Below, one piece after another: positions 27,087 through 36,054 of a stretch of DNA of 64,000 nt. The translations under genes and the position numbers were made by a program. Numbering within the stretch: the first letter of the stretch is position 1; the number at the start of each line of letters is the position of its first letter. Location: positions 32,477 through 96,476 of the forward strand of contig JAYVSZ010000003.1 of assembly GCA_043774925.1 (NCBI GenBank). Direction: 5' to 3'. The notes under the pieces were generated by a model, which saw nothing but the letters and a program-made list of their open reading frames with translations, did no database searches and was not told the DNA's origin. This DNA comes from JAYVSZ01 sp043774925. GTDB taxonomy: Bacteria > Pseudomonadota > Gammaproteobacteria > Burkholderiales > Methylophilaceae.

Positions 27087-27602
27087 ATGAAATTATCAGA
27101 TTGGATTATGATTTTTGCAGTTTTACTTGGACCAATTATTGCTGTGCAACTTACAAGATATTTAGATAATAAAAAAGAAATACGCCAGAGAAAATTAGAT
27201 CTTTTTAGAACTCTTATGGCTACAAGAGCGTATAACATTTCATGGGATCATGTTATTGCTTTGAATCGCATAGATATTGAGTTTGAGAATCGAATTCCTA
27301 AAGAAAATGATGTATTGAATGCTTGGAAAAGTTATTTTGACATCCTTAATAATAAGGCGCTTACACCTGAGCTGTGGAATATAAAAAGAGTAGATTTGTT
27401 TGTTGAATTATTACACTCAATGGCTAAAGTTTTGGATTATGATTTTGATAAAACACATATTAAAAACTCTGCGTATTCGCCTGAGGCGCATGGAAATACC
27501 GAGTCAGAAAACAATGAAATTCGGGCAGGCATTATAAAAATCCTGAAAGGTGAAGCTTTATTTCCTATTGAGGTTAAGGCTATAAAAAATCAAGATGAAT
27601 AA
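27087..27602 (+). CDS. DUF6680-like membrane-anchored hypothetical protein
   Basis: A 171-residue protein starting at ATG 27087, ten bases after GGAGG. It has one N-terminal membrane segment (about residues 5-22) and a basic, helical cytoplasmic part beginning KKEIRQRKLDLF. The family is seen as a small conserved protein of unknown function. Base composition is clearly more AT-rich than its neighbours, with runs of A/T-ending codons, which suggests recent acquisition. It overlaps the next gene by 8 bases. Confidence 0.75.
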   Translation: MKLSDWIMIFAVLLGPIIAVQLTRYLDNKKEIRQRKLDLFRTLMATRAYNISWDHVIALNRIDIEFENRIPKENDVLNAWKSYFDILNNKALTPELWNIKRVDLFVELLHSMAKVLDYDFDKTHIKNSAYSPEAHGNTESENNEIRAGIIKILKGEALFPIEVKAIKNQDE

Positions 27603-28632
27603 TAATAAGCTTAAATGGGGCATTCTCGGCGCGGCACGTGTGAATGAGCGCCTACTACCAGCGATTACCGAAGCGCCAAATTCGCAGTTGGTGGCGATTG
27701 CCAGCCGTCGTGCAGGTGCGGCCAAAGCAACTTTAGAAAAATATGCGCCGAATGCGCAAAATGTGGCGTGTTATGACGATTTAGATGCGTTAATAAATGA
27801 CAAAAATGCTGAGGCAATTTACTGCCCAATGGCGAATGAAGAGCACGCCGAATGGGCGATTAAAGCGATTAACGCGGGCAAGCATGTGTTGATAGAAAAG
27901 CCAATGGCGATTAGCGTTGCGGATATTGACGCGATTGAAGCGGCGGCGAAAAAGAACAAAGTCAAAGTGATGGAAGGCTTTATGTATCGCTTTCATCCGC
28001 AGCACGCCAAAGTGCGCGAACTGATAGAAAGCGGCTTGATTGGCGATGTGTTGTCTTGCCGCGCTAGCTTCTCATTCCTCATGCCGCCATCGCGCATGTA
28101 TCGCATTAATCGCGCCATGAGCCAAGGTGGCGGCGCGTTGTGGGATATTGGCCCTTATGCCATTCACGCGCTGCGTTGGTGCTTTGGCGCAGAACCAAAA
28201 TCCGTCATCGCCCAAGCCAAGCTAAACGAGCACGGCGCAGATGTTGCAATGAGCGGCGTTTTAGATTTCGGAAATGACGTGCAAGGCCGCGCGCGTTTTG
28301 GCCATTTTGATATAAGCTTTGAAAGAAGCCGTAAAGCGGAATACGAAATTATTGGCGATAAAGGCGCCATTAAATGCCCCAATATGTGGGCTTACCCGAG
28401 TGATGAGCCAGTAATCAGCTGGGAAGCGGGCGGAAAATCTGAAACGATTACGCTGCCAAAAGCAGACCATTTTAAAGCAGAAATTGAGCACTTTAGTGAC
28501 TGTGTTTTGCACAATAAAACGCCACTTTTAAGCTTTGCAGATGCGCGTGCAAATTGCAATGCGCTTGAATCAATAAGGCTGCAAGCCATTATCCATGCGG
28601 CTTCCAGCGGCATGCTTGTAACTATAGGCTAA
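27595..28632 (+). CDS. Gfo/Idh/MocA-family oxidoreductase
   Basis: A 345-residue NAD(P)-dependent oxidoreductase with an N-terminal Rossmann domain (WGILGAARVNERLLPA) and the IEKPMA motif that carries the catalytic lysine, followed by the C-terminal alpha/beta domain. The substrate, probably a sugar or cyclitol, cannot be read from sequence. The start overlaps the AT-rich gene upstream, while its own composition is like the rest of the genome. It converges with the glutathione transferase gene by a 4-base overlap. Confidence 0.9.
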   Translation: MNNNKLKWGILGAARVNERLLPAITEAPNSQLVAIASRRAGAAKATLEKYAPNAQNVACYDDLDALINDKNAEAIYCPMANEEHAEWAIKAINAGKHVLIEKPMAISVADIDAIEAAAKKNKVKVMEGFMYRFHPQHAKVRELIESGLIGDVLSCRASFSFLMPPSRMYRINRAMSQGGGALWDIGPYAIHALRWCFGAEPKSVIAQAKLNEHGADVAMSGVLDFGNDVQGRARFGHFDISFERSRKAEYEIIGDKGAIKCPNMWAYPSDEPVISWEAGGKSETITLPKADHFKAEIEHFSDCVLHNKTPLLSFADARANCNALESIRLQAIIHAASSGMLVTIG

Positions 28633-29237
28633 ATGCCCGACATTGGAATATAGTTTGGCAACGCCTTAATGCGGGAGCACCACGCGCGAATATTGGGGTA
28701 AGCTTCAAGCGAAACGCCACCTTGATGCGATAGCGCAATATACGGATAGCAAGCGCAATCGGCAATCGTCACGCGACCCATTTCTAGCCAATTATTTTTA
28801 CCCAAATGCGCTTCAAATACGTGCAAAATTGCATCGCTATTTTTAATCGTCGTCGGTTTATCCAGTTTGTAGCCAAATAAATCTACCAACCGCGCGTCAC
28901 CTGGGCCATGCTGCACTTCATTCGCCGCGGTAGAAAGCCATTGCGTAATTTTTGCCGTATGTGCGGGGTCTTTAGGCAGCCAAGCCTCGCCACCATATTT
29001 ACCCGCCAAATAAACCAAAATCGCTTGCGAATCCCACAAAGTCAGGTCGCCATCTTGCAAAATTGGCACTTGGCCAAGCGGATTCATCGCCAAATATTTT
29101 GCCGATTTATGCTCGCCCGCCATAAAATCCACAGACACTAATTCGATTGGGATTTTGGCTAAAGCGCAAAACAAACGTACTTTGTAACAGTTGCCAGAAG
29201 GCTCTAAATCGTGCAGCTTTAAATTTGATGAAGCCAT
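28629..29237 (-). CDS. Glutathione S-transferase family protein
   Basis: A 202-residue two-domain GST: thioredoxin-like N-terminal domain (PSGNCYKVRLFCALAKIP, then the LGQVPILQDGDLTLWDSQAI segment that contacts glutathione) and an all-helical C-terminal domain. The catalytic residue is probably the Ser/Cys near residue 15. Class and substrate are not assigned. It shares a short spacing with the VOC-family gene upstream, so the two may be co-transcribed. Confidence 0.9.
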   Translation of the reverse strand: MASSNLKLHDLEPSGNCYKVRLFCALAKIPIELVSVDFMAGEHKSAKYLAMNPLGQVPILQDGDLTLWDSQAILVYLAGKYGGEAWLPKDPAHTAKITQWLSTAANEVQHGPGDARLVDLFGYKLDKPTTIKNSDAILHVFEAHLGKNNWLEMGRVTIADCACYPYIALSHQGGVSLEAYPNIRAWCSRIKALPNYIPMSGI

Positions 29238-29252
29238 GGGGATTCTCCTCGG

Positions 29253-29660
29253 TTAAAGTAGTTGATTAAATTCTAAAACATTGCCATCAGGGTCGCGAAT
29301 AAAAAGCGTGATGCGGCGCGGCACAATTTGTCGTGGCCCCTCAGTAATGGCTATTTTATTGGCTTGCAGCCAAGCTTGTAAATTTTCAATATCGTCCACA
29401 ATAAACGCAGGGTGCGTAATTCCCGCATATTTAATAGGTTCGTCAATCAGAATATTCGCATTATTTGGCCGTTTTGCACCGTTCATAATGAGGTTGATGC
29501 GCACGCCGCTCGCCGTTTCCATCTCGTTGGCTTGTTCATTGGGTAAATATTCGGTTTCAACAAAGCCCAGTTTTTGATAAAAAGCGCGCGAAATGTCGCG
29601 ATCCGTCACGCGAATGCCGACGTGGTCGTATCTTAAAATAACAGCAAGATTTGTTTGCAT
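29253..29660 (-). CDS. VOC-family (glyoxalase/dioxygenase fold) protein
   Basis: A roughly 135-residue single vicinal-oxygen-chelate domain, beginning YDHVGIRVTD and ending FIRDPDGNVLEFNQLL, with the metal-binding His and Glu in place. I prefer the start at 29660, which gives the usual domain length; an in-frame ATG at 29702 adds 14 residues. Neither start has a strong ribosome-binding site. Function is unknown; fosfomycin- or bleomycin-type resistance is not implied. Confidence 0.8.
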   Translation of the reverse strand: MQTNLAVILRYDHVGIRVTDRDISRAFYQKLGFVETEYLPNEQANEMETASGVRINLIMNGAKRPNNANILIDEPIKYAGITHPAFIVDDIENLQAWLQANKIAITEGPRQIVPRRITLFIRDPDGNVLEFNQLL

Positions 29661-29911
29661 AGTGATTGAAAAACAATCTGAAGCATTACTATACGCCAAC
29701 ATTTATGAGAATAAGCCACATCAATAACAAATAATTGACTGGTAAATCGGACGAACAAAATGCGATGTTGGGCTTGCTGAAAATGGCTATCTGCGCAATA
29801 ATTTAGCCTTAACTGAAAAGTGGTTTCGCCAACTGCTTTCAAAAAGAATTCATCAAGATTTATTTAGAATAAAAATAAATCCTCAAAAGTTTAATTTATA
29901 GGGAGAAAACA

Positions 29912-31897
29912 ATGGCAACTCGTACCGATTTATGTAACGCTATCCGCGCCTTGAGCATGGACGCTGTACAAAAAGCTAACTCTGGCCACCCAGGTGCGCC
30001 TATGGGCATGGCAGAAATTGCTGAAGTATTGTGGAATCACAATATGAGTCACAATCCGAACAATCCGAAATGGGCAAATCGCGATCGCTTTGTGCTTTCT
30101 AACGGCCACGGTTCAATGTTGATTTATTCATTATTGCACCTCACAGGCTACGATTTAAATATTGACGACATCAAATCATTCCGTCAATTACATTCACGTT
30201 GCGCTGGTCACCCAGAATACGGTTATGCACCAGGCGTTGAAACAACGACTGGCCCACTCGGTCAAGGTGTTGCCAACGGCGTGGGTTTTGCCATGGCAGA
30301 AAAATTGATGGCAAGCCAATTCAATAAACCTGGCCACGACATTGTTGACCACAACACTTACGTGTTCTTAGGCGACGGCTGCATGATGGAAGGCGTTTCG
30401 CACGAGGCTTGTGCGCTGGCTGGCACTTGGGGCTTGGGCAAACTCACCGCGTTCTGGGATGACAATGGCATCTCAATTGATGGCCATATCGAAGGTTGGT
30501 ACACAGATGACACGGCAGCGCGCTTTAAAGCTTACGGTTGGCACGTGCAATCTGTGGATGGCCATGACTCTGCGGCGATTCAAAAAGCAATGGATGAAGC
30601 GAAAAAAGTAACAGATAAACCTTCATTGATTTGCTGCAAAACCATCATTGGTAAAGGCTCACCAAACAAATCAGGCTCACACGACTGCCACGGTTCTGCA
30701 TTAGGTTTGGATGAAGTTGAGGCTACGCGCGCAGCAATCGGCTGGGCGCATGAGCCATTTGTAGTTCCACAAGACGTTTATGATGGCTGGAACCAAAAAG
30801 ACAAAGGCGCGGCCCGTGAATCTGCATGGAACGCGAAATTTGATGCGTATGCAAAAGCATTCCCAGCAGAAGCAGCAGAGTTCAAACGCCGTATGTCAAA
30901 TGAATTGCCAGCTAACTGGAAAGCGGAAACCGACAAAATTATCGCTGCAATTAACGAAAAAGCAGAAGGCGTTGCCAGCCGTAAAGCCTCACAAAATGCA
31001 ATTGGCGCACTTGCACCATTGTTGCCTGAGTTTTTGGGCGGTTCAGCTGATTTGACTGGTTCTAACCTCACATCTTGCGGTAGCTTTACGCACGTAGATG
31101 CGAAAAAACCTGGTAACTATATCTCTTATGGCGTGCGTGAGTTCGGCATGGCGGCGATTATGAACGGCGTGGCGCTACACGGCGGTTTATTGCCATTCGG
31201 CGGCACATTCCATATGTTCTCTGACTACATGAAAAACGGCATGCGTATGTCTGCACTCATGCACCAACGCGTGATTTACGTGTTAACGCATGATTCAATC
31301 GGCCAAGGCGAAGATGGTCCAACCCACCAACCAGTAGAAAACACCTCTGGCTTGCGTTACATTCCACGTATGGATGTATGGCGTCCGGGCGATGCAACCG
31401 AGACTACTGTGGCTTGGGTGGCGGCGGTTGAGCGTACAGAAGGGCCTTCAAGCCTTGTGTTAAGTCGTCAAAACTTGACTGGCATTAAGCATGATGCAAA
31501 AGACTTTGCGGCGATTCGCAAGGGTGCTTATGTACTCTCGGATTGCGCAGGCAAAGCCGATTTGATTTTTATTGCTAACGGTTCAGAGTTAGATTTGGCG
31601 GTAAAAGCGGCGGCTGAATTGACTGCAGCGGGTAAAAAAATCCGCGTGGTTTCAATGCCATCCACCAACGTGTTTGACCGCCAAGACCAAGCATACAAAG
31701 ACAGCGTGTTAACTGCTGGCGTTAAACGTGTGGCAATTGAGTGCGCGCACCCAGACTTTTGGCGCAAATATGTGGGCTTAGAAGGCGCGGTTGTGGGCAT
31801 TGATACTTTCGGTGAATCAGCTCCAGGTGGTGCGTTACAAAAACACTTTGGCTTTACGGTAGAAAACGTCGTCAATACGGCAAAATCTATTTTGTAA
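29912..31897 (+). CDS. tkt: Transketolase
   Basis: Thiamine-diphosphate enzyme moving two-carbon units in the pentose-phosphate and ribulose-monophosphate regeneration steps. The 661-residue protein has the TPP motif GDGCMMEGVSHE (Mg site to the following N), the GQGEDGPTHQPVE segment and the C-terminal transketolase domain. ATG 29912 has GGGAGA just upstream. It leads a tkt-gap-pgk run, typical of betaproteobacterial central carbon operons. The 209 bases before it include a short open stretch without Met that I do not call a gene. Confidence 0.97.
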   Translation: MATRTDLCNAIRALSMDAVQKANSGHPGAPMGMAEIAEVLWNHNMSHNPNNPKWANRDRFVLSNGHGSMLIYSLLHLTGYDLNIDDIKSFRQLHSRCAGHPEYGYAPGVETTTGPLGQGVANGVGFAMAEKLMASQFNKPGHDIVDHNTYVFLGDGCMMEGVSHEACALAGTWGLGKLTAFWDDNGISIDGHIEGWYTDDTAARFKAYGWHVQSVDGHDSAAIQKAMDEAKKVTDKPSLICCKTIIGKGSPNKSGSHDCHGSALGLDEVEATRAAIGWAHEPFVVPQDVYDGWNQKDKGAARESAWNAKFDAYAKAFPAEAAEFKRRMSNELPANWKAETDKIIAAINEKAEGVASRKASQNAIGALAPLLPEFLGGSADLTGSNLTSCGSFTHVDAKKPGNYISYGVREFGMAAIMNGVALHGGLLPFGGTFHMFSDYMKNGMRMSALMHQRVIYVLTHDSIGQGEDGPTHQPVENTSGLRYIPRMDVWRPGDATETTVAWVAAVERTEGPSSLVLSRQNLTGIKHDAKDFAAIRKGAYVLSDCAGKADLIFIANGSELDLAVKAAAELTAAGKKIRVVSMPSTNVFDRQDQAYKDSVLTAGVKRVAIECAHPDFWRKYVGLEGAVVGIDTFGESAPGGALQKHFGFTVENVVNTAKSIL

Positions 31898-31915
31898 TCA
31901 CGAGGCGGTTTGGTT

Positions 31916-31944
31916 AAAAAGAGCCTCATCGCGAGGCTCTTTTT
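31916..31944 (+). terminator. Terminator hairpin after tkt
   Basis: AAAAAGAGCCTC, loop ATCGC, GAGGCTCTTTTT: twelve paired positions ending in a T run. It lies between tkt and gap with only 30 bases to the gap start, so it may reduce readthrough rather than fully end transcription. Confidence 0.9.
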
Positions 31945-31973
31945 ATTTAAGAATATTGGCTTTAAGGGTTTTT

Positions 31974-32978
31974 ATGACTATTCGCATTGGTATTAACGGG
32001 TTTGGCCGCATTGGTCGTATGGTGTTGCGTGCGTCATTGCAAGAGAAGGAGTTCAACGACATTGAAGTTGTGGCGATTAACAGCTCCTACGATATTGATT
32101 ACATTATCTACCTGCTTAAGTATGATTCTGTGCATGGACGCTTTAACGCTAAACTAGAAGCTGATAATGGTAGCTTGAAAGTGAATGGCAAAAAGATTCA
32201 TCTCACTGCAGAACGCGATCCTAACAATATTGACTGGGCCAAGACTGGTGTGGATGTCGTCATCGAATCCACAGGCGCATTTCTGACACTGGATAGCTGC
32301 CAACCACACATTAACCATGGCGCGAAAAAAGTGGTGCAATCCGCTCCCGGTAAAGACGACACACCAATGTTTGTGTACGGTGTGAACCACAATGATTATA
32401 AAGGCGAGGCCATTATCTCCGCGGCTTCTTGTACTACAAATGGGTTAGCGCCTCTAGTTAAGGTGTTGCATGATAATTTTGGCATTAAACGCGGCTTGAT
32501 GACCACAATCCATGCAGCGACAGCATCTCAGTTGACCGTTGATGGTCCATCTAAAAAAGACTGGCGCGGCGGTCGCAGTGTATTCGAGAACATTATCCCA
32601 TCCAGCACTGGCGCGGCTAAGGCGGTGGGTAAAGTGATTCCATCTCTTAACAAAAAACTTACTGGTATGGCGATGCGCGTCCCTTCTGCTGACGTTTCAG
32701 TGGTCGATTTAACAGTTGAGCTTAACAAAGAAACGACTTATGAAGCGATTTGCGATGCCATGAAAAAGGCGGCAAATGGTGAACTAAAAGGTGTGCTCGG
32801 CTACACAGAAGAAAAAGTAGTTTCTACCGATTTCCGCACTGACCCAGCTGCAAGCGTGTTTGACGCCGATGCTAGCATTATGCTCGATTCAACCTTTGTA
32901 AAAGTGGTCGGCTGGTATGATAACGAGTATGGCTATACTTGCAACCTAATTCGCCTCGTACAGCACGTATCCAAATAG
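31974..32978 (+). CDS. gap: Glyceraldehyde-3-phosphate dehydrogenase, type I
   Basis: NAD-dependent oxidation of glyceraldehyde 3-phosphate to 1,3-bisphosphoglycerate. The ATG at 31974 (AAGGG upstream) gives 334 residues, whereas an in-frame start at 31956 lies in the leader. The NAD fold begins IRIGINGFGRIGRM; the catalytic cysteine is residue 153 in SCTTNG. The C-terminal WYDNEYGY motif is present. It is followed by pgk 10 bases later. Confidence 0.96.
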   Translation: MTIRIGINGFGRIGRMVLRASLQEKEFNDIEVVAINSSYDIDYIIYLLKYDSVHGRFNAKLEADNGSLKVNGKKIHLTAERDPNNIDWAKTGVDVVIESTGAFLTLDSCQPHINHGAKKVVQSAPGKDDTPMFVYGVNHNDYKGEAIISAASCTTNGLAPLVKVLHDNFGIKRGLMTTIHAATASQLTVDGPSKKDWRGGRSVFENIIPSSTGAAKAVGKVIPSLNKKLTGMAMRVPSADVSVVDLTVELNKETTYEAICDAMKKAANGELKGVLGYTEEKVVSTDFRTDPAASVFDADASIMLDSTFVKVVGWYDNEYGYTCNLIRLVQHVSK

Positions 32979-32987
32979 GGATCTGCC

Positions 32988-34184
32988 ATGAATTTCATCA
33001 AAATGACTGATTTAGATTTAAAGGGAAAGCGTGTTTTTATTCGCGCAGACTTGAATGTGCCAGTGAAAGATGGGAAAGTCACTTCCGATGCGCGCATTGT
33101 CGCCAGCATGCCTACCATTGAATTTGCATTAAAAGCAGGTGCAAAAGTCATGGTCACATCGCATCTTGGTCGTCCTGAAGAAGGTGTTTTTAGTGAAGAA
33201 AATTCGCTTCAACCGGTGGCGGATGTGCTGTCTAAGTTATTGAATCAAAAAGTAAGATTAGTTAAAAACTGGCTGGCACCTAATGCACCAAAAGACAGTC
33301 TTACCATTCAAAATGGTGAACTTATTTTGCTGGAAAATTGCCGTTTTAACGTCGGCGAAAATAAAAATGATGATGCACTTTCCAAGCAATATGCTGCGTT
33401 ATGTGATGTATTTGTGATGGATGCTTTTGGTACTGCGCATCGCGCGCAGGCCACAACACACGGCATTGCCAAGTATGCACCTATTGCTTGCGCAGGTATT
33501 TTACTGACTGAAGAACTTGATGCGCTCACCAAGGCTTTGCTTGCACCAGCGCGTCCGATGGTGGCCATCGTAGGTGGCTCTAAAGTGTCTACAAAATTGA
33601 GCGTGTTGGAAAGTTTAGCCGATAAAGTTGACCAGCTCGTAGTTGGCGGCGGAATAGCCAATACTTTTTTAAAAGCAGCAGGTTTTGAAGTGGGTAAATC
33701 GCTTTGTGAAAATGATTTAGTGCCAACCGCAAAAGCCTTGATAGAAAAAATGGCTGCGCGAGGCGCTGCCGTGCCGATTGCGGTGGATGTGGTATGTGGT
33801 AAAAAATTCGATGCAAACGAGCCAGCAAGCAGTAAAGATGCGGCTGCTGTGGCAGTGGATGATATGATTTTTGACATTGGCGCGAAATCTGCTAATGAAA
33901 TAGCAGAGATTATTAAAAATGCAGGTACGGTGGTATGGAATGGTCCAGTGGGCGTGTTTGAATTTGACCAATTTGGCGAAGGCACAAAAACGATTGCCAT
34001 GGCAATTGCAAGCACCAAAGCCTTTACCCTCGCAGGTGGCGGTGACACCATTGCGGCAATTCAAAAATATGGCATTGAAGATAAAGTGGATTATATTTCT
34101 ACCGCAGGCGGCGCTTTTTTAGAGTTTTTAGAAGGCAAAACGTTGCCCGCAGTAGAAATTCTTCAGCAAAGAGCATCAGCTTAA
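32988..34184 (+). CDS. pgk: Phosphoglycerate kinase
   Basis: Transfers the acyl phosphate of 1,3-bisphosphoglycerate to ADP. The 398-residue protein has the RADLNVPVKDG substrate stretch, SHLGRP, and the nucleotide site around GGSKVSTK with the GGGDTIAA motif near the C-terminus. It overlaps the purC start by one base (TAATG). A pyruvate kinase and aldolase, which often follow in related genomes, are replaced here by purC. Confidence 0.97.
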   Translation: MNFIKMTDLDLKGKRVFIRADLNVPVKDGKVTSDARIVASMPTIEFALKAGAKVMVTSHLGRPEEGVFSEENSLQPVADVLSKLLNQKVRLVKNWLAPNAPKDSLTIQNGELILLENCRFNVGENKNDDALSKQYAALCDVFVMDAFGTAHRAQATTHGIAKYAPIACAGILLTEELDALTKALLAPARPMVAIVGGSKVSTKLSVLESLADKVDQLVVGGGIANTFLKAAGFEVGKSLCENDLVPTAKALIEKMAARGAAVPIAVDVVCGKKFDANEPASSKDAAAVAVDDMIFDIGAKSANEIAEIIKNAGTVVWNGPVGVFEFDQFGEGTKTIAMAIASTKAFTLAGGGDTIAAIQKYGIEDKVDYISTAGGAFLEFLEGKTLPAVEILQQRASA

Positions 34185-35077
34185 TGACCGCACCATTGCT
34201 ACAAACCAGCATTAATAGCCTTAAGCGCATTCATCAAGGCAAGGTGCGCGATATTTATGCGATTGATGACAAAACCATGTTGTTGATTAGCACCGATAGG
34301 CTTTCTGCGTTTGATGTGATTTTGCCCACAGGCATTGCCAACAAAGGCGCAATGCTGACGCAAATGGCGAATTTTTGGTTTGAAAAATTGAAAAATGTTG
34401 TGCCGAACCATTTAACAGGGATTGCGCCTGAAAGCGTGGTAGCAAGAGACGAATTCGAGCAGCTAAAAGGTCGCGCAGTGGTAGTAAAAAGACTTAAACC
34501 TTTGCCGATTGAGGCGATTGTACGTGGCTATTTGGTGGGCAGTGGCTGGAAAGAGTATCAACAAAAAGGCACCATTTGCGATGTTGCTTTGCCAGCAGGT
34601 TTGCAACTTGCACAACAGCTCCCCCAGCCAATATTCACGCCTTCTAGCAAAGCCGCCGTTGGCGAGCACGATGAAAACATTTCAATCGCGCAAGTTGAAG
34701 CGCTGATTGGCAAAGACATGACTGCGCAGGTAGCTAAAGTTGCGATTCAGCTTTACACCGAAGCCGCTGAATACGCGCTGACCAAGGGCATTATTATTGC
34801 CGATACCAAGTTTGAGTTTGGTTTGGATGAACAAGGTGTGCTGCATGTGATGGACGAGGTGCTAACGCCTGATTCGTCGCGTTTTTGGCCTGCGGAAAGC
34901 TATAAAATTGGCCAAAATCCGCCGAGTTACGATAAACAATACGTGCGTGATTGGCTGGAAAGCATTCACTGGAACAAAGCGCCACCAGCGCCTGCGCTGC
35001 CAGATGAAGTAGCGAATCGTACCAGCGAAAAATATATGGAAGCTTTTGAAAAGCTCACGGGCAAGAAATTAGCTTGA
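34184..35077 (+). CDS. purC: SAICAR synthase
   Basis: Phosphoribosylaminoimidazole-succinocarboxamide synthase of purine synthesis. The 297-residue form is the longer type, with HQGKVRDIY, STDRLSAFDVILP, RGYLVGSGWKEY and DEVLTPDSSRFWP. The start overlaps the pgk stop and the stop overlaps the next start (TGATG), so it is translationally linked to the glycolytic operon. Confidence 0.96.
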   Translation: MTAPLLQTSINSLKRIHQGKVRDIYAIDDKTMLLISTDRLSAFDVILPTGIANKGAMLTQMANFWFEKLKNVVPNHLTGIAPESVVARDEFEQLKGRAVVVKRLKPLPIEAIVRGYLVGSGWKEYQQKGTICDVALPAGLQLAQQLPQPIFTPSSKAAVGEHDENISIAQVEALIGKDMTAQVAKVAIQLYTEAAEYALTKGIIIADTKFEFGLDEQGVLHVMDEVLTPDSSRFWPAESYKIGQNPPSYDKQYVRDWLESIHWNKAPPAPALPDEVANRTSEKYMEAFEKLTGKKLA

Positions 35078-35358
35078 TGTTTGAAAAACTTAAAAACCTT
35101 GCCGCGCAGTTAAAACAAGAACTTGAAGTCTATCGATTAGTATTAAAGCACCCAGAAACGCCAGTGTCGGCTAAGGTTTTTCTAGGGCTGGCCATTGGCT
35201 ATTTGCTCATGCCGTTCGATTTAATCCCAGATTTTTTACCAATCATTGGACAGCTGGACGAGGTGGTGATTATTCCTATTTTGCTTTATCTCGCGCTGTT
35301 GTTCATTCCCAAACATATTATTCAAAGCTGTCGCGAGCAAGCAAATAAGCCTATTTGA
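35077..35358 (+). CDS. YkvA/DUF1232 family small membrane protein
   Basis: A 93-residue protein with a DUF1232 domain, recognisable from LIPDFLPIIGQLDEVVII, and about two membrane-associated segments. Families of this type are widespread with no settled function. It is translationally coupled to purC. A promoter for ppa begins inside its stop region. Confidence 0.8.
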   Translation: MFEKLKNLAAQLKQELEVYRLVLKHPETPVSAKVFLGLAIGYLLMPFDLIPDFLPIIGQLDEVVIIPILLYLALLFIPKHIIQSCREQANKPI

Positions 35359-35365
35359 CATACTT

Positions 35366-35399
35366 TTGACATACATTTCACGCGTTGTCTTGCTATAAT
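35366..35399 (+). promoter_or_regulatory. Putative ppa promoter with extended -10
   Basis: TGCTATAAT at 35391-35399 is an extended -10 box 30 bases before the ppa start. A TTGACATAC sequence occurs twice upstream (35355 and 35366); spacing from the second to the -10 is 22 bases, which is longer than ideal, so the extended -10 probably dominates. Confidence 0.5.
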
Positions 35400-35428
35400 T
35401 CGCGCACTTATCAATATTTGGAAAAGCA

Positions 35429-35977
35429 ATGTCACTTAACTTAGTTCCCTCTGGCAAAAACCTCCCGCATGATTTTAACGTGATTATCGAAATTCCCATG
35501 CAGGGCGACCCTGTGAAGTATGAGGTGGATAAAGAATCGGGCGCGATTTTTGTCGATCGTTTTATGGGGACATCGATGCAGTACCCATGTAATTATGGTT
35601 ATATTCCACATACCTTAGCGGATGATGGCGACCCTGTAGATGTGTTGGTGATAACACCTGTACCCTTATTGCCTGGCGTTGTGGTGCGTTGTCGTCCTTT
35701 GGGCATGCTGGCGATGACGGACGAAGCGGGCGGCGATGCGAAGCTGCTCGCGGTGCCGATTGAGAAAGTCTGTGGCCTATATGCTTATCAAAAAACTTAC
35801 TTGGATATTTCACCTTGGCGCTTAGAAATGATCGCCCACTTTTTTGAACATTACAAAGATTTGGACAAAGGCAAATGGGTGAAAATTGAAGGCTGGGTGG
35901 GCGTGGATGAGGCGCATAAAGAGATTATCGACGGCGTTGCGCGCTACAATAGCGCAGAGGTAAAGCCTGCGTTTTAG
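35429..35977 (+). CDS. ppa: Inorganic pyrophosphatase (soluble, family I)
   Basis: Hydrolyses pyrophosphate to drive biosynthesis. The 182-residue family I enzyme shows the DGDPVDVLVI motif and a typical N-terminal IPMQGDPVKYEVDK. It has its own likely promoter and terminator, so it forms a separate unit. It sits in the same region as a membrane proton-pumping pyrophosphatase (hppA, 36841), giving the cell both soluble and energy-conserving pyrophosphate hydrolysis. Confidence 0.96.
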   Translation: MSLNLVPSGKNLPHDFNVIIEIPMQGDPVKYEVDKESGAIFVDRFMGTSMQYPCNYGYIPHTLADDGDPVDVLVITPVPLLPGVVVRCRPLGMLAMTDEAGGDAKLLAVPIEKVCGLYAYQKTYLDISPWRLEMIAHFFEHYKDLDKGKWVKIEGWVGVDEAHKEIIDGVARYNSAEVKPAF

Positions 35978-35979
35978 TT

Positions 35980-36010
35980 TTAAAAAAGGCGCTCAATGCG
36001 CCTTTTTTAA
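35980..36010 (+). terminator. Terminator after ppa
   Basis: AAAAAAGGCGC, loop TCAAT, GCGCCTTTTTT, just after the ppa stop. The A and T flanks make it usable in both directions. A partial second copy (AGGCGC...GCGCCTTTTT) follows before the VIT gene on the other strand. Confidence 0.9.
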
Positions 36011-36054
36011 TTTAGGCGCATCTAAACATAGTCGCGCCTTTTTTATTACCAAAA

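Noticed and set aside
29746..29901. Fifty-one codons without Met just before tkt (ends at TAG 29899)
   Set aside because: The peptide looks protein-like, but there is no start codon, no ribosome-binding site and no recognisable family; it could be a gene remnant.
33308..34051. A 247-codon leftward open frame opposite pgk
   Set aside because: It is antisense to a strongly conserved gene with no start signal.
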